A DNA stretch of 38,931 bases, taken from the NCBI RefSeq assembly GCF_003236175.1, contig NZ_QKTW01000018.1:206612-245542 (forward strand), in the 5' to 3' direction. The stretch comes from Taibaiella soli (GTDB lineage: Bacteria > Bacteroidota > Bacteroidia > Chitinophagales > Chitinophagaceae). Under the pieces are notes generated by a model. That model did not search any database and was not told the origin of the DNA. It saw only the letters and a program-made list of their open reading frames with translations. This document shows positions 6,574-14,953 of the stretch, in pieces; position 1 is the first letter of the stretch; every line of letters begins with the position of its first letter. A program made the position numbers and the translations under genes.

Positions 6574-9174
6574 TTATTTCTTTTTAGGTGCCGCTTTTTT
6601 AGGTGCCGCCGCCTTTTTAGCAGGTGCTTTTTTGGCGCCGGCCGCTTTTTTAGTAGCAGTTTTCTTTTCTTTTTTCTCAAAAGCATCCGGCATCTGCTGT
6701 GTGATCATTTTTTTCACATCATCCAGTGAAATGTCGGAAAGTTCTTCTGCCGTGTATTTGCTGTTGTCTTCTTTCTTATCCAGTTTCAGCATGTTTTTAC
6801 CAAAACGGATAAACGGTCCCCAACGGCCATTCTCAATGGCAATTTTTTCTTCTGTCCATTGTTTGATATAACGGTTCGCTTCTTTCTCCACTTTTTTGGA
6901 AATCAGCTCGTCAATATCTTTCTGTGTCAGCGCGTCAAAGTTGTAGGCACGCGGTACATTGATATAGAGATCTTCCCATTTAATAAACGGACCGAAACGA
7001 CCTTTACCTTTTGTAACCGGTTTGCCGCTATAATGGCCAACTGGTGCATCTGCACGTTGTTTTTCTTCGATCAGTTCAATAGCGCGGTTCATATCAACGC
7101 CGATCGGGTCTTCTCCTCTCGGTATGGAAATAAACGCTTCTCCCCATTTTACATAAGGACCGAAACGACCGGCACCGATTACCACTTCTTTTTCCTGGTA
7201 TGCGCCAAGGCTGAATGGAAGCTTAAATAAATCAAGCGCTTCTTCGAACGTAATGGTTTCAATGCTCTGGCTGGATTTCAGCGTAGCAAAACGTGGTTTT
7301 TCTTCGTCTTCCGTGCTTCCGATCTGGATCATTGGTCCAAAACGGCCCAGGCGCGCTACAACCGGTTTTCCGCTTTCAGGATCGGTCCCCAGTACACGTT
7401 CGCCTTTTACGCGGCCCGCTGTTTCCATTGTGTGTGCCACCAATTCATGAAACGGATGATAGAAGTCATCGATCACCGTGTTCCATTTCTTTTTGCCTCC
7501 GGCAATCTCATCAAACTCTTGTTCGATTTTTGCAGTGAAGCTATAATCCATCACACGCTCAAAATGGTCGGCCAGAAAATCTGTTACCACCATTCCGAGA
7601 TCCGACGGGAAGAGTTTGGCTTTTTCCGCGCCTGTATTTTCAGTTTCTTTTCTTTCGGTAATGTTCTCATTTTTCAGAGAAAGTATCTGGTAATCCCGTT
7701 TGATACCTTCTTTGTCTTTACGTTCTACATAGCCGCGTTGTTGAATGGTGCTGATTGTAGATGCGTAGGTAGAAGGACGGCCAATGCCGAGCTCTTCCAG
7801 CTTCTTTACGAGCGAAGCTTCCGTGTAGCGAGGCTGCGGACGCGTATAACGTTCTGTTGCGCGCATTTCCTGCAGATCCAGGCCCTGACCGACAGCCAAC
7901 GGCGGCAGCATACCTTCATTTTCTTCTTCACCATCTTCATCATCGCGGCCTTCAGTATATACCTTCAGGAACCCGTCGAAACGAAGTACTTCACCTGTTG
8001 CCGTAAGCGGATCAGGCTGCGTAGATACATTGATCTTGGCGATTGTGCGTTCCAGTTGTGCATCGGCCATCTGAGACGCCATCGTGCGTTTCCAGATCAG
8101 TTCATATAAACGGTGCAGATCCGGATCGCTGATGGTCGTAATCATCATATCCGTCGGACGGATCGCTTCGTGCGCCTCTTGCGCCGATTCGTTCTTGTTC
8201 TGGAATCTTCTCTGCTGATGATATTTTTCGCCGTAATGACTGATAATAGATGCACGCGCGCCTTCTAGTGCGGTTTCAGAAAGGTTCACAGAGTCGGTAC
8301 GCATATACGTGATATGCCCGTTCTCATAGAGTTTCTGTGCAAGCGACATGGTGCGCGATACAGAATAACCAAGCTTGCGGCTTGCTTCCTGCTGCAGGGT
8401 AGACGTCGTAAACGGTGCTGCAGGAGATTTTTTTGCCGGTTTTACCTGAATATCTTTCACAGTGTACGAAGCCCCGATACATTTATCGAGATACGCACGC
8501 GCTGTGGTAGCATCTTTCATTCTTTCAGGCCCTTCGGCCTTAAAAACGACTTTCTTTTTATTAAGATCATCAGCCTGGAAAAAAGCTTCCAGCTTGAAGC
8601 TGCTTTGTGCCTGGAAATGATTGATCTCTCTTTCGCGTTCTACAATGAGGCGAACGGCCACCGATTGTACACGGCCGGCAGAGAGGTTATTACGCATGCT
8701 CATTTTGCGCCAGAGCACCGGAGATAATTCAAAGCCCACAATGCGGTCCAGTACACGACGTGCCTGCTGTGCATTTACCAGGTCCATATTTACAGTGCGG
8801 GGATTCTGCACTGCTTTCAGGATGGCTGGTTTGGTGATTTCGTGAAAGACAATACGTTTCGTGGTAACCGGGTTGAGTCCTAAGACCTCACACAGGTGCC
8901 ATGAAATAGATTCCCCCTCACGGTCCTCATCGGTAGCGAGCCATACCTCGTCGGCTTTCTTTGCAAGTGATTTCAATTCATTGACCACTCTTCCTTTATC
9001 CTCAGAAACTACATATTTTGGCTGATATCCGTTCTTTATGTCAATACCCATGTCTTCTTTCTCAAGATCACGGATATGGCCGTAACAAGACTTTACCTCA
9101 AAGTCGCTGCCTAATATTTTCTCAATTGTTTTTGCTTTTGCTGGCGACTCAACAATCAACAGGTTTTTGGCCAT
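6574..9174 (-). CDS. topA: DNA topoisomerase I TopA
   Basis: Type IA topoisomerase that relaxes negative supercoils. The Toprim domain starts with LLIVESPAKAKTIEKILG (residues 5-22) and carries the metal motif TDEDREGE (81-88). The catalytic Tyr290 is in HITYMRTDS, and SAGRVQSVAVRLI is also conserved. Instead of Cys4 zinc fingers the C-terminal third has four glycine-rich GRFGP/GRWGP repeats typical of Toprim_Crpt-type tails. The last 35 residues are a Lys/Ala/Pro-rich basic tail likely to bind DNA. The 866-aa length fits Bacteroidota TopA. It is the first gene of a two-gene minus-strand operon with the SirB1-like gene. Confidence 0.97.
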   Translation of the reverse strand: MAKNLLIVESPAKAKTIEKILGSDFEVKSCYGHIRDLEKEDMGIDIKNGYQPKYVVSEDKGRVVNELKSLAKKADEVWLATDEDREGESISWHLCEVLGLNPVTTKRIVFHEITKPAILKAVQNPRTVNMDLVNAQQARRVLDRIVGFELSPVLWRKMSMRNNLSAGRVQSVAVRLIVEREREINHFQAQSSFKLEAFFQADDLNKKKVVFKAEGPERMKDATTARAYLDKCIGASYTVKDIQVKPAKKSPAAPFTTSTLQQEASRKLGYSVSRTMSLAQKLYENGHITYMRTDSVNLSETALEGARASIISHYGEKYHQQRRFQNKNESAQEAHEAIRPTDMMITTISDPDLHRLYELIWKRTMASQMADAQLERTIAKINVSTQPDPLTATGEVLRFDGFLKVYTEGRDDEDGEEENEGMLPPLAVGQGLDLQEMRATERYTRPQPRYTEASLVKKLEELGIGRPSTYASTISTIQQRGYVERKDKEGIKRDYQILSLKNENITERKETENTGAEKAKLFPSDLGMVVTDFLADHFERVMDYSFTAKIEQEFDEIAGGKKKWNTVIDDFYHPFHELVAHTMETAGRVKGERVLGTDPESGKPVVARLGRFGPMIQIGSTEDEEKPRFATLKSSQSIETITFEEALDLFKLPFSLGAYQEKEVVIGAGRFGPYVKWGEAFISIPRGEDPIGVDMNRAIELIEEKQRADAPVGHYSGKPVTKGKGRFGPFIKWEDLYINVPRAYNFDALTQKDIDELISKKVEKEANRYIKQWTEEKIAIENGRWGPFIRFGKNMLKLDKKEDNSKYTAEELSDISLDDVKKMITQQMPDAFEKKEKKTATKKAAGAKKAPAKKAAAPKKAAPKKK

Positions 9175-9278
9175 TCTATAAACATTTTCGTTTAGACAAA
9201 AATGACCGTACAGGGTACGGCACTGATGTTTGCAATAATAAAGTATTGTTTCGTAAAAATGAAACAGTAGATATCTAT

Positions 9279-9315
9279 AAAGTTAAAGGCTGCCTGTATG
9301 GCAGCCTTTAACTTT
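9279..9315. terminator. strong hairpin terminator downstream of T9SS protein gene
   Basis: A perfect 16-bp stem pairs 9279-9294 with 9300-9315 around the loop TGTAT. The 3' arm itself ends in T-rich sequence in either direction. It terminates the 9337-10674 gene and insulates topA. Confidence 0.85.
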
Positions 9316-9336
9316 TATTCGGTGTATATTAAACGA

Positions 9337-10674
9337 TTAGTGAGATACCGCGATACGGCCAGTTGTACGTTGTCCGTCTGCGTTTACACTGTAAATATAG
9401 ATACCGTTAGCCAGTTTAGCAGTTGAGAATGTAGCAGTAGCTGTTTGGCCGGCGTTTACATTACCCAGTGATTTTACATCAACTACCTGACCGATTGTGT
9501 TGATTAAAGAAACCTCAACGTTAGCTTTATCAGAAACAGTAACAGGGATGTTAACTGTGTTGATAGCCGGGTTAGGGTAAGCTTTTACAGCAACCACTTT
9601 GCCTGGAGTGTTGATACCTGTAGTGTTACATGTGTTACAAGTAACTTTCCAGGATACATCGTGCAGTTCGTAAGGATAAGCCTGGTTAGTGAAGCCGATG
9701 GTTGGATAGTAGAGACCCAGTGTCGTATTAACCTGCTGTGAATCCTTAGTCAGCATGTAAGAAATGTTACGGTCACCTGCGAAGTATGTTACGAAGTCAC
9801 CTGCATTTGTTTTATGCGACATGAATGCGAAGTAGTTGTAGGCAGTATCTGCTTGACCTGCAACATAGTTTGTACCTGATTTGAAAGTAGCAGAAACGCT
9901 TGCTTTTTTACCAGCGAGCATGCTCAGACCTACTGGTGTAGCGATTTCGTGCAAACCATCAGCAGATGAATCCGCGAAAGTTGCATCGTTCAGAGGAATG
10001 ATGAATGTTGTATCACGCAGTGTTTTGCCTGTACCAGTGCTGTAAGGGATCTGAGTAACCGGATTTGTCTGGTAATCAGAAAGGTCCCACAGGATTGCAC
10101 TGAATGTGTCAATACCGTGGTTTGCTGTAGTAGTGGCATCAAAGCTGAATTCAGCGAAATTCATTGAAGAAGTTTCATAAACGACACGCAGAATCATCGT
10201 ATCTGTGTAGCCAGTATATTGTCTTTCATAACGACCACGGATTTTTACTGAATCGATCGTGTATGCATCGCTGTTAGAGATACCGATCTGACCAGCGTTG
10301 TAGTCGATTGTAGGATCTGTGAATACTGTTGCCTGTGGCTGGAACATTTGCGCCATAGACTGATAAGTGATACCGATAGTAGTATCATCAGAATAGCGAA
10401 CTGTAGAATCTTGCCACATCAGACACAGTGCTGCGTGATCAGCGTCGTCGAATGTAACGTCATCGATTTGGTTAGCGCTAGCGTATGCAAATGCAGCATT
10501 ATACCAGCGACCACCACCAGAAGTAGTCTTGTTAACCGGACGCGGAGTGGTAACCGGTCTAACTATCTTGTGGAAATTTTCACCACCGGAAACTGGCGTG
10601 AAATTTTGTTTAAATTGAGCATTTGCACCTAAGGCTAATACTCCGAATGTAGAAAGTAAAAGAAACCTTTTCAT
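9337..10674 (-). CDS. T9SS-secreted protein with C-terminal sorting domain
   Basis: The N terminus is a clear Sec signal peptide (MKRFLLLSTFGVLALGANAQ). The last 80 residues form a type A Por-secretion C-terminal domain: AYPNPAINTVNIPV, then NTIGQVVDVKSL, LANGIYIYSVN and a closing short strand. Such proteins cross the outer membrane by T9SS, after which the CTD is removed or used for surface attachment. The 330-residue body is rich in Thr, Asp and Tyr and looks beta-stranded, with CNTCNTTG just before the CTD. No enzymatic motif was recognised. Its even codon usage suggests strong expression. Monogenic, closed by the 9279-9315 hairpin. Confidence 0.85.
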   Translation of the reverse strand: MKRFLLLSTFGVLALGANAQFKQNFTPVSGGENFHKIVRPVTTPRPVNKTTSGGGRWYNAAFAYASANQIDDVTFDDADHAALCLMWQDSTVRYSDDTTIGITYQSMAQMFQPQATVFTDPTIDYNAGQIGISNSDAYTIDSVKIRGRYERQYTGYTDTMILRVVYETSSMNFAEFSFDATTTANHGIDTFSAILWDLSDYQTNPVTQIPYSTGTGKTLRDTTFIIPLNDATFADSSADGLHEIATPVGLSMLAGKKASVSATFKSGTNYVAGQADTAYNYFAFMSHKTNAGDFVTYFAGDRNISYMLTKDSQQVNTTLGLYYPTIGFTNQAYPYELHDVSWKVTCNTCNTTGINTPGKVVAVKAYPNPAINTVNIPVTVSDKANVEVSLINTIGQVVDVKSLGNVNAGQTATATFSTAKLANGIYIYSVNADGQRTTGRIAVSH

Positions 10675-10857
10675 CGGACTTGTGTTTAAAACAAAAAAAT
10701 TATAGCTAACGTAAAGATAACAATCTTTAAATCAGTTTCTCAAAAAATTTTAAACGAAATGTAAACGGTTCTCGGCGAAACCTTATTATTTGGAGATGTT
10801 CATCTGGTCTCGCCCCAAATTTAAACCTTTTATTCCCAACATATCAGCTTTGCATTC

Positions 10858-10865
10858 TATTTTTG
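10858..10865 (+). promoter_or_regulatory. TAnnTTTG -7 box for proline dehydrogenase
   Basis: TATTTTTG lies 11 bases before the ATG at 10877. It would lie inside the gene if the longer open frame from 10790 were used, which is why the downstream start is preferred. The predicted leader is only a few bases long. Confidence 0.55.
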
Positions 10866-10876
10866 CACCCTCAACA

Positions 10877-12055
10877 ATGCATATGCTGCCTGAATTTGAC
10901 AATACCGAGATTGCGTTTCAATACCGGGACAATAGAGATCTGAAACAAGCCCAATTCCTGTTCAAGTCAATGGGCTCTCCTTTGCTCACAAAGATTGGCC
11001 TTACGGTTACCAACTGGGCCATCAACTGGAACCTGCCAGTAAAAGGACTGATCAAGAAAACAATCTTTAAACAGTTTTGCGGCGGTGAAACGATGGAAGA
11101 GGCAGCTGCAACCGCAAATGTGCTGGGTAAGTATGGTGTGGGCGTGATTCTGGATTACGGCGTAGAAGGCAAGGAAGGGGAAGCTGAGTTTGACAAGGCA
11201 GTGCCTGAATTTATCCGCGCTATCAAATATGCATCTTCTCAGAAAAATATTCCGTTTATCAGTATCAAGATTACGGGCTTTGCACGTTTCGGACTGCTTG
11301 AAAAAATACATGCAGGCAGTACACTTACTGCGGAAGAGCAGGCTGAATGGCAACGTGTCCGCCAGCGTATCTATGATATCTGCGGCGCCGCATCGCGCTA
11401 CAGAGTAATGGTGCTGGTTGATGCCGAGGAAAGCTGGATTCAGCAGCCAGTGGACGATCTGACTGATGACATGATGGAAGCATTCAACAAAGAAGAAGCG
11501 TATATTTTCAATACATTCCAGATGTATCGTCACGACAGACTTGTTTTTCTGAAGCAATCTTTCGAGAAAGCACAACAAAGAGATTATATACTGGGTGCCA
11601 AGCTTGTACGTGGTGCCTACATGGAAAAAGAGCGGAAAAGAGCTGCTGAAATGGGCTACACTTCGCCAATACAGCCCAATAAAGAAAGTACGGATAACGA
11701 TTACGATGAAGCAGTGGATTTCTGTCTGAGCCATCTCAGCAGTGATAATATAGCAGTGTTTATTGGTACGCATAATGAAAAAAGCTGTCTGAAAGCTGCC
11801 GCTTATATGGAGCAGCACCATATTTCTGCTAACACTAATAAAGTTTACTTCTCTCAGTTGTATGGAATGAGCGATAATATTTCGTTCAATCTGGCACACG
11901 CGGGTTACCATGTAGCCAAGTATCTGCCGTACGGACCGGTGAAGGATGTAATTCCGTATCTGATGCGCCGCGCTCAGGAAAATACTTCTGTAGCAGGACA
12001 AACAGGTCGCGAGCTTTCGCTGATCAACAAAGAAATGAAGCGTAGAAAATTATAA
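10877..12055 (+). CDS. proline dehydrogenase
   Basis: FAD-dependent TIM-barrel enzyme that oxidises proline to pyrroline-5-carboxylate. Family motifs in order: GVGVILDYGVEGKEG, ISIKITGFARFG, VMVLVDAEESW, LGAKLVRGAYMEKER, VFIGTHNEKS, YFSQLYGMSDNIS, YLPYGPVKDVIPYLMRRA and QENTS. The two arginines of RRAxEN bind the proline carboxylate. The frame is open from TTG 10790, but the -7 box at 10858-10865 and the family N terminus support ATG 10877, giving 392 aa. It is a monofunctional enzyme; no P5C dehydrogenase gene is in the window, and the aldehyde dehydrogenase at 16604 is PaaZ-like. The next gene starts 9 bases after the stop. Confidence 0.93.
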   Translation: MHMLPEFDNTEIAFQYRDNRDLKQAQFLFKSMGSPLLTKIGLTVTNWAINWNLPVKGLIKKTIFKQFCGGETMEEAAATANVLGKYGVGVILDYGVEGKEGEAEFDKAVPEFIRAIKYASSQKNIPFISIKITGFARFGLLEKIHAGSTLTAEEQAEWQRVRQRIYDICGAASRYRVMVLVDAEESWIQQPVDDLTDDMMEAFNKEEAYIFNTFQMYRHDRLVFLKQSFEKAQQRDYILGAKLVRGAYMEKERKRAAEMGYTSPIQPNKESTDNDYDEAVDFCLSHLSSDNIAVFIGTHNEKSCLKAAAYMEQHHISANTNKVYFSQLYGMSDNISFNLAHAGYHVAKYLPYGPVKDVIPYLMRRAQENTSVAGQTGRELSLINKEMKRRKL

Positions 12056-12064
12056 ACTACTAAT

Positions 12065-12556
12065 ATGCAATACCTGGCCCGTCTGGACGGATTGGCAAAA
12101 GGAGTGACCATTGCGGTCATGGCCTTATTCGTCGGAACTGTATTTTACGCTGTTCAAGCTTTTTTTGATACCAAAAACCAGGATCTGTTTTTAGTAACAG
12201 CTTTTTTGGTGATCGTATCGGCGGTTACTTATTTTTCGAAGCCGACTTCGTTTAGTATCGATGAATACGAACTTGTGGTACATCGTCCGCATGGTGTGTT
12301 CCGCACACCTGTTGAAAATATTGTGAGTATCGAACGTATTGATCGCAAATCTTTAGGCTGGGGTATCCGTCTTTTCGGAAGCGGCGGTTTTTTCGGATAT
12401 CTGGGGATCTTCTATTATGGGAGCATTGGCCGCGTCTCTATGTACTGTACCAATCGTAAAGAAATGCTTTTAGTCATAACGGAAAAATCACGCTTCATTA
12501 TCAGTCCGGAAAACAGCAATGCTTTCCTGGCGGAATGGAAGAATTTAAATCGCTGA
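12065..12556 (+). CDS. small membrane protein with PH-like domain
   Basis: The 163-aa product has two predicted transmembrane helices (about residues 12-33 and 40-58, the second ending AVTYFSKPTS). A beta-rich soluble domain of about 100 residues follows, with the order and lengths of a bacterial pleckstrin-homology-like domain (SIDEYELVVHRPHG, NIVSIERI, LLVITEKSRFIISPENSNAF). The Gly/Phe-rich loop FGSGGFFGYLG is typical of these proteins. It lies 9 bases after the proline dehydrogenase stop and is probably co-transcribed, but nothing links it to proline metabolism. Function unknown. Confidence 0.7.
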   Translation: MQYLARLDGLAKGVTIAVMALFVGTVFYAVQAFFDTKNQDLFLVTAFLVIVSAVTYFSKPTSFSIDEYELVVHRPHGVFRTPVENIVSIERIDRKSLGWGIRLFGSGGFFGYLGIFYYGSIGRVSMYCTNRKEMLLVITEKSRFIISPENSNAFLAEWKNLNR

Positions 12557-12560
12557 TTTG

Positions 12561-12642
12561 AATGTGTGGAATGTGGTTAATCTGATCAATGTGTTTATCC
12601 ATGTTTGGAAACATTTCCCATATTCAGCACATTTCACACATT
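12561..12642. terminator. large imperfect inverted repeat between convergent genes
   Basis: The arms 12561-12584 and 12619-12642 are complementary at 20 of 24 positions. An inner perfect hairpin, ATGTTTGGAAACAT, spans 12601-12614. Each arm shows near-7-base repetition (TGTGGAA, TGTGGTT). It probably acts as a bidirectional terminator, but it also resembles the heptamer repeats elsewhere in the window. Confidence 0.55.
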
Positions 12643-12645
12643 ATT

Positions 12646-13569
12646 TTAACGATCGTGCTGTATGACTTGTTTCACGCCTTCTTTGTACGGCGTTGCTTTT
12701 ATATTAAAACGTTGTTCGAATTTGGTGCTGTCGAAAAAATAATCGCGGTCGTTCTGATAAAGCATTTCATACATCTCCCGCATAATTGGCATAAACCAGC
12801 CAAGCATCTTTACCATCCATTTGGGCACGACCATAGATTTCGGTTTTACGTTCATCTCTTCGGCAAATAACGCCACCCAATCTTTGCCGGTCAGGCGCTG
12901 CGGATCGGTAGGTAAATGCCAGACTTGATTGTAAGCATCTGGTGTATTGCCCAAAAGTGCGGTTGCCTTTGCTGCGTCTGGTGTGAATGTGTATGTGTGA
13001 ATTTTATCTCCGGCGGCCAGCAATTGTGCTGCTTTTCCTTTCTGCAGATTCTTGTACACGGTTTCCAACAACACGCTGGTTTTATTACCCGGGCCATAAA
13101 AATCTGCTGCGCGTGCAATTACAGCTTCGATATGAGCGTCATCCACCGCTTTAAAAATCATGTTGACCAGTTGTTTCCGCACTTGTCCTTTCTTACTAGG
13201 CGGCTTCATTGGCGATTGTTCGGTCATATGTCCGATGGCATCAATGTCGTACATGTAGACGTTATCAAAAAAAACGAGTTTGGCTTTATACTCGGTGCAG
13301 GCATCAATGACATTACGCATTAGTACAGGCCAGGTAGCACGCCAGACATCAAGATCATATTCAAATCCGGTGACCAGGTAAACGATTTTGGAACCTTTGA
13401 TGGCGGCAAAAACATTATCGCGGTTGGTAAGATCGGCAGAGTATAATTCATCCGTATCATTGACCTTTTGCGGATTGCGGCTTACCAGTCTGATGTCTGT
13501 AGTATAAACGGGTAACGCTTTTGCCAGTTCCAGGCCAATCGCTCCGCCGGCGCCAAGAATAGTCTGCAT
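12646..13569 (-). CDS. NAD(P)-dependent epimerase/dehydratase-like protein
   Basis: Extended short-chain dehydrogenase fold. The N-terminal Rossmann motif GAGGAIG follows MQTIL, then RLVSRNPQKV, SADLTNRDNV and IVYLVTGFEYDLDVW. The active-site segment reads VYMYD where classical family members have YxxxK, and the normal lysine is not obvious, so catalysis may be altered. AADFYGPG is the family's conserved substrate-side motif. The frame can be opened upstream at TTG 13602, but that codon lies inside a heptamer repeat. ATG 13569 starts directly at the first Rossmann strand, giving 307 aa. Substrate unknown. Confidence 0.8.
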   Translation of the reverse strand: MQTILGAGGAIGLELAKALPVYTTDIRLVSRNPQKVNDTDELYSADLTNRDNVFAAIKGSKIVYLVTGFEYDLDVWRATWPVLMRNVIDACTEYKAKLVFFDNVYMYDIDAIGHMTEQSPMKPPSKKGQVRKQLVNMIFKAVDDAHIEAVIARAADFYGPGNKTSVLLETVYKNLQKGKAAQLLAAGDKIHTYTFTPDAAKATALLGNTPDAYNQVWHLPTDPQRLTGKDWVALFAEEMNVKPKSMVVPKWMVKMLGWFMPIMREMYEMLYQNDRDYFFDSTKFEQRFNIKATPYKEGVKQVIQHDR

Positions 13570-13595
13570 GGGATTTGATGTTTGGTAACGAAAAT

Positions 13596-13616
13596 AATTC
13601 AAAAGTCAAAAGTTTC
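13596..13616. repeat. 7-bp-periodic repeat, AAGTCAA family, short copy
   Basis: Heptamers AATTCAA, AAGTCAA and AAGTTTC, closely matching the start of the 1417-1444 array. It abuts the start region of the 12646-13569 gene. Confidence 0.55.
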
Positions 13617-13843
13617 CCGCACAGATGTAAATTTTTTGCTCGCGGCGGCACAGTGGCGCAAACCTCTCATTTGTTTCAAATCAAAATTCAACTTCTGATG
13701 CTTAGTTCTGACCTTACATAACACTACCAGTCCGGGAGAACGCAGACATTAAAAAATGAAATACAGACTATGCTGAAGATAGATTAGCCTGAAATGTAGG
13801 TGCAGTTCAATAGTAAGAAAGTAACGAACTACACAAGAAATAA

Positions 13844-13870
13844 AAAGCCCCAACTTTTCGTCGGGGCTTT
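13844..13870 (-). terminator. terminator of the crotonase gene
   Basis: AAAGCCCC (13844-13851) pairs with GGGGCTTT (13863-13870). On the minus strand it is followed by TTTTTATTTC. It lies 8 bases past the crotonase stop codon. The rest of 13617-13843 shows no gene or repeat. Confidence 0.82.
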
Positions 13871-13877
13871 AAAATTA

Positions 13878-14654
13878 TTAGCTTTTTACAGATTTCGCTT
13901 TGAAAGCGTTGATGGCATTTTTAGTAAAACTGCTCAGTACCAGTCTGCCGCTGATTGCTGCACGGTCTGAGAGCAGCGTATCCCAATGGTCAGTACCTTG
14001 CCAGAATATTTTTTTCAGTTCCCACATAGCTTCAGGGCTGCTGTGTGCCAGGCGGTCAGCCAGGCTTTTCACTGCGTCGTCCAGTTCTTCGACATTGCTA
14101 TGGAGTTCTGCGTATAAACCGTGTTTTTTGCCCCATTCAGCACTGCGCCATTCCGTAGCGTCAATTGCCAGCTGAGAAAAACAAGATACACCTACTTTGC
14201 GTTCCACCGCAGGGCCTACCACGAATGGTCCGATGCCTACAGCCAGTTCGCTGAGTTTTACAGCTGCACTATCTGTTGCGATTGCATAGTCGGTAGCAGC
14301 GATAAGACCAACGCCACCACCTACGGCTTTACCGTGTACGCGGCCAATGATCAGTTTGTGGCATTTGCGCATAGCGTTGATCACATGCGCAAAACCGCTG
14401 AAGAATTTTTTACCTTCTGCGTCATTGCTGATAGCAACCAGTTCATCAAAAGAAGCGCCCGCACAAAATGCTTTATCACCAGCGCTGCGCAGAATGATCA
14501 CTTTTACACGGTCATCGATACCGATGTCGTTGATAGTTTTTGCCAGATCTTCGAGGATAATAGCTGGCAGGGCATTGCTTGACGGATGAAAGAATTCAAT
14601 GGTAGCAATACCATGGTCGATTTCGCTACGAACATAGCCTTCGGCGTGTTGCAT
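13878..14654 (-). CDS. enoyl-CoA hydratase/isomerase family protein
   Basis: This 258-aa crotonase-fold protein acts on an acyl-CoA thioester. The oxyanion-hole motifs are AFCAGAS (residues 62-68) and VHGKAVGGGVGLIAATD (106-122). In bona fide enoyl-CoA hydratases the first catalytic glutamate falls where this protein has Gly116, while the second is kept as Glu136 in LSELAVGIGP. That pattern is seen in methylglutaconyl-CoA hydratase-like and isomerase-like crotonases, so simple hydratase naming is unsafe. It is preceded by a -7 box at 14680-14687 and followed by its own terminator. PaaZ is encoded 2 kb away on the same strand, so a role in phenylacetyl-CoA or branched-chain catabolism is possible. 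Confidence 0.85.
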   Translation of the reverse strand: MQHAEGYVRSEIDHGIATIEFFHPSSNALPAIILEDLAKTINDIGIDDRVKVIILRSAGDKAFCAGASFDELVAISNDAEGKKFFSGFAHVINAMRKCHKLIIGRVHGKAVGGGVGLIAATDYAIATDSAAVKLSELAVGIGPFVVGPAVERKVGVSCFSQLAIDATEWRSAEWGKKHGLYAELHSNVEELDDAVKSLADRLAHSSPEAMWELKKIFWQGTDHWDTLLSDRAAISGRLVLSSFTKNAINAFKAKSVKS

Positions 14655-14679
14655 ACTTAATAGTGGTTATTTACTGCCA

Positions 14680-14687
14680 CAAAGCTA
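14680..14687 (-). promoter_or_regulatory. TAnnTTTG -7 box for the crotonase gene
   Basis: Read on the minus strand the bases are TAGCTTTG, an exact match to the consensus, ending 25 bases before the ATG at 14654. Confidence 0.5.
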
Positions 14688-14709
14688 TTAAAAAGTCTCA
14701 ACTAGAAGG

Positions 14710-14737
14710 TATCAAGTATCAAGTATCAGGTATCAAG
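14710..14737. repeat. 7-bp-periodic repeat, TATCAAG family
   Basis: Heptamers TATCAAG, TATCAAG, TATCAGG, TATCAAG. It is one of the most regular arrays in the window. The surrounding 14688-14953 stretch holds no gene, only this array and a weak CACGT/ACGTG inverted repeat near 14780. Confidence 0.8.
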
Positions 14738-14953
14738 CCTGGTTATCTATGTCTGCTGGCTGATCTCGGGCGGATGATTTATCACGTAATGACGTGCTCG
14801 TGTTTGGTTAAAACTGTATTTTATTGTGTTTTATAGTTTGTGATTTGTTTGTAATTGAAAACGGAGTGTGCGCAAAGCACTATAAAGCGCAACGCCGCAA
14901 ACAAATTGGCATTTGATTTTTCAGTTCCACAAGCCTTCAGAGGATGGCGGTAT

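Noticed and set aside
6580-6680. Low-complexity repeat near the topA end
   Set aside because: It encodes the Lys/Ala/Pro-rich tail of topoisomerase I, common in this enzyme in Bacteroidota.
10967-12001. 344-codon open frame antisense to proline dehydrogenase
   Set aside because: It lies wholly within a well-conserved gene, its translation is Cys/His-rich with no domain, and its openness follows from the codon usage of the sense gene.
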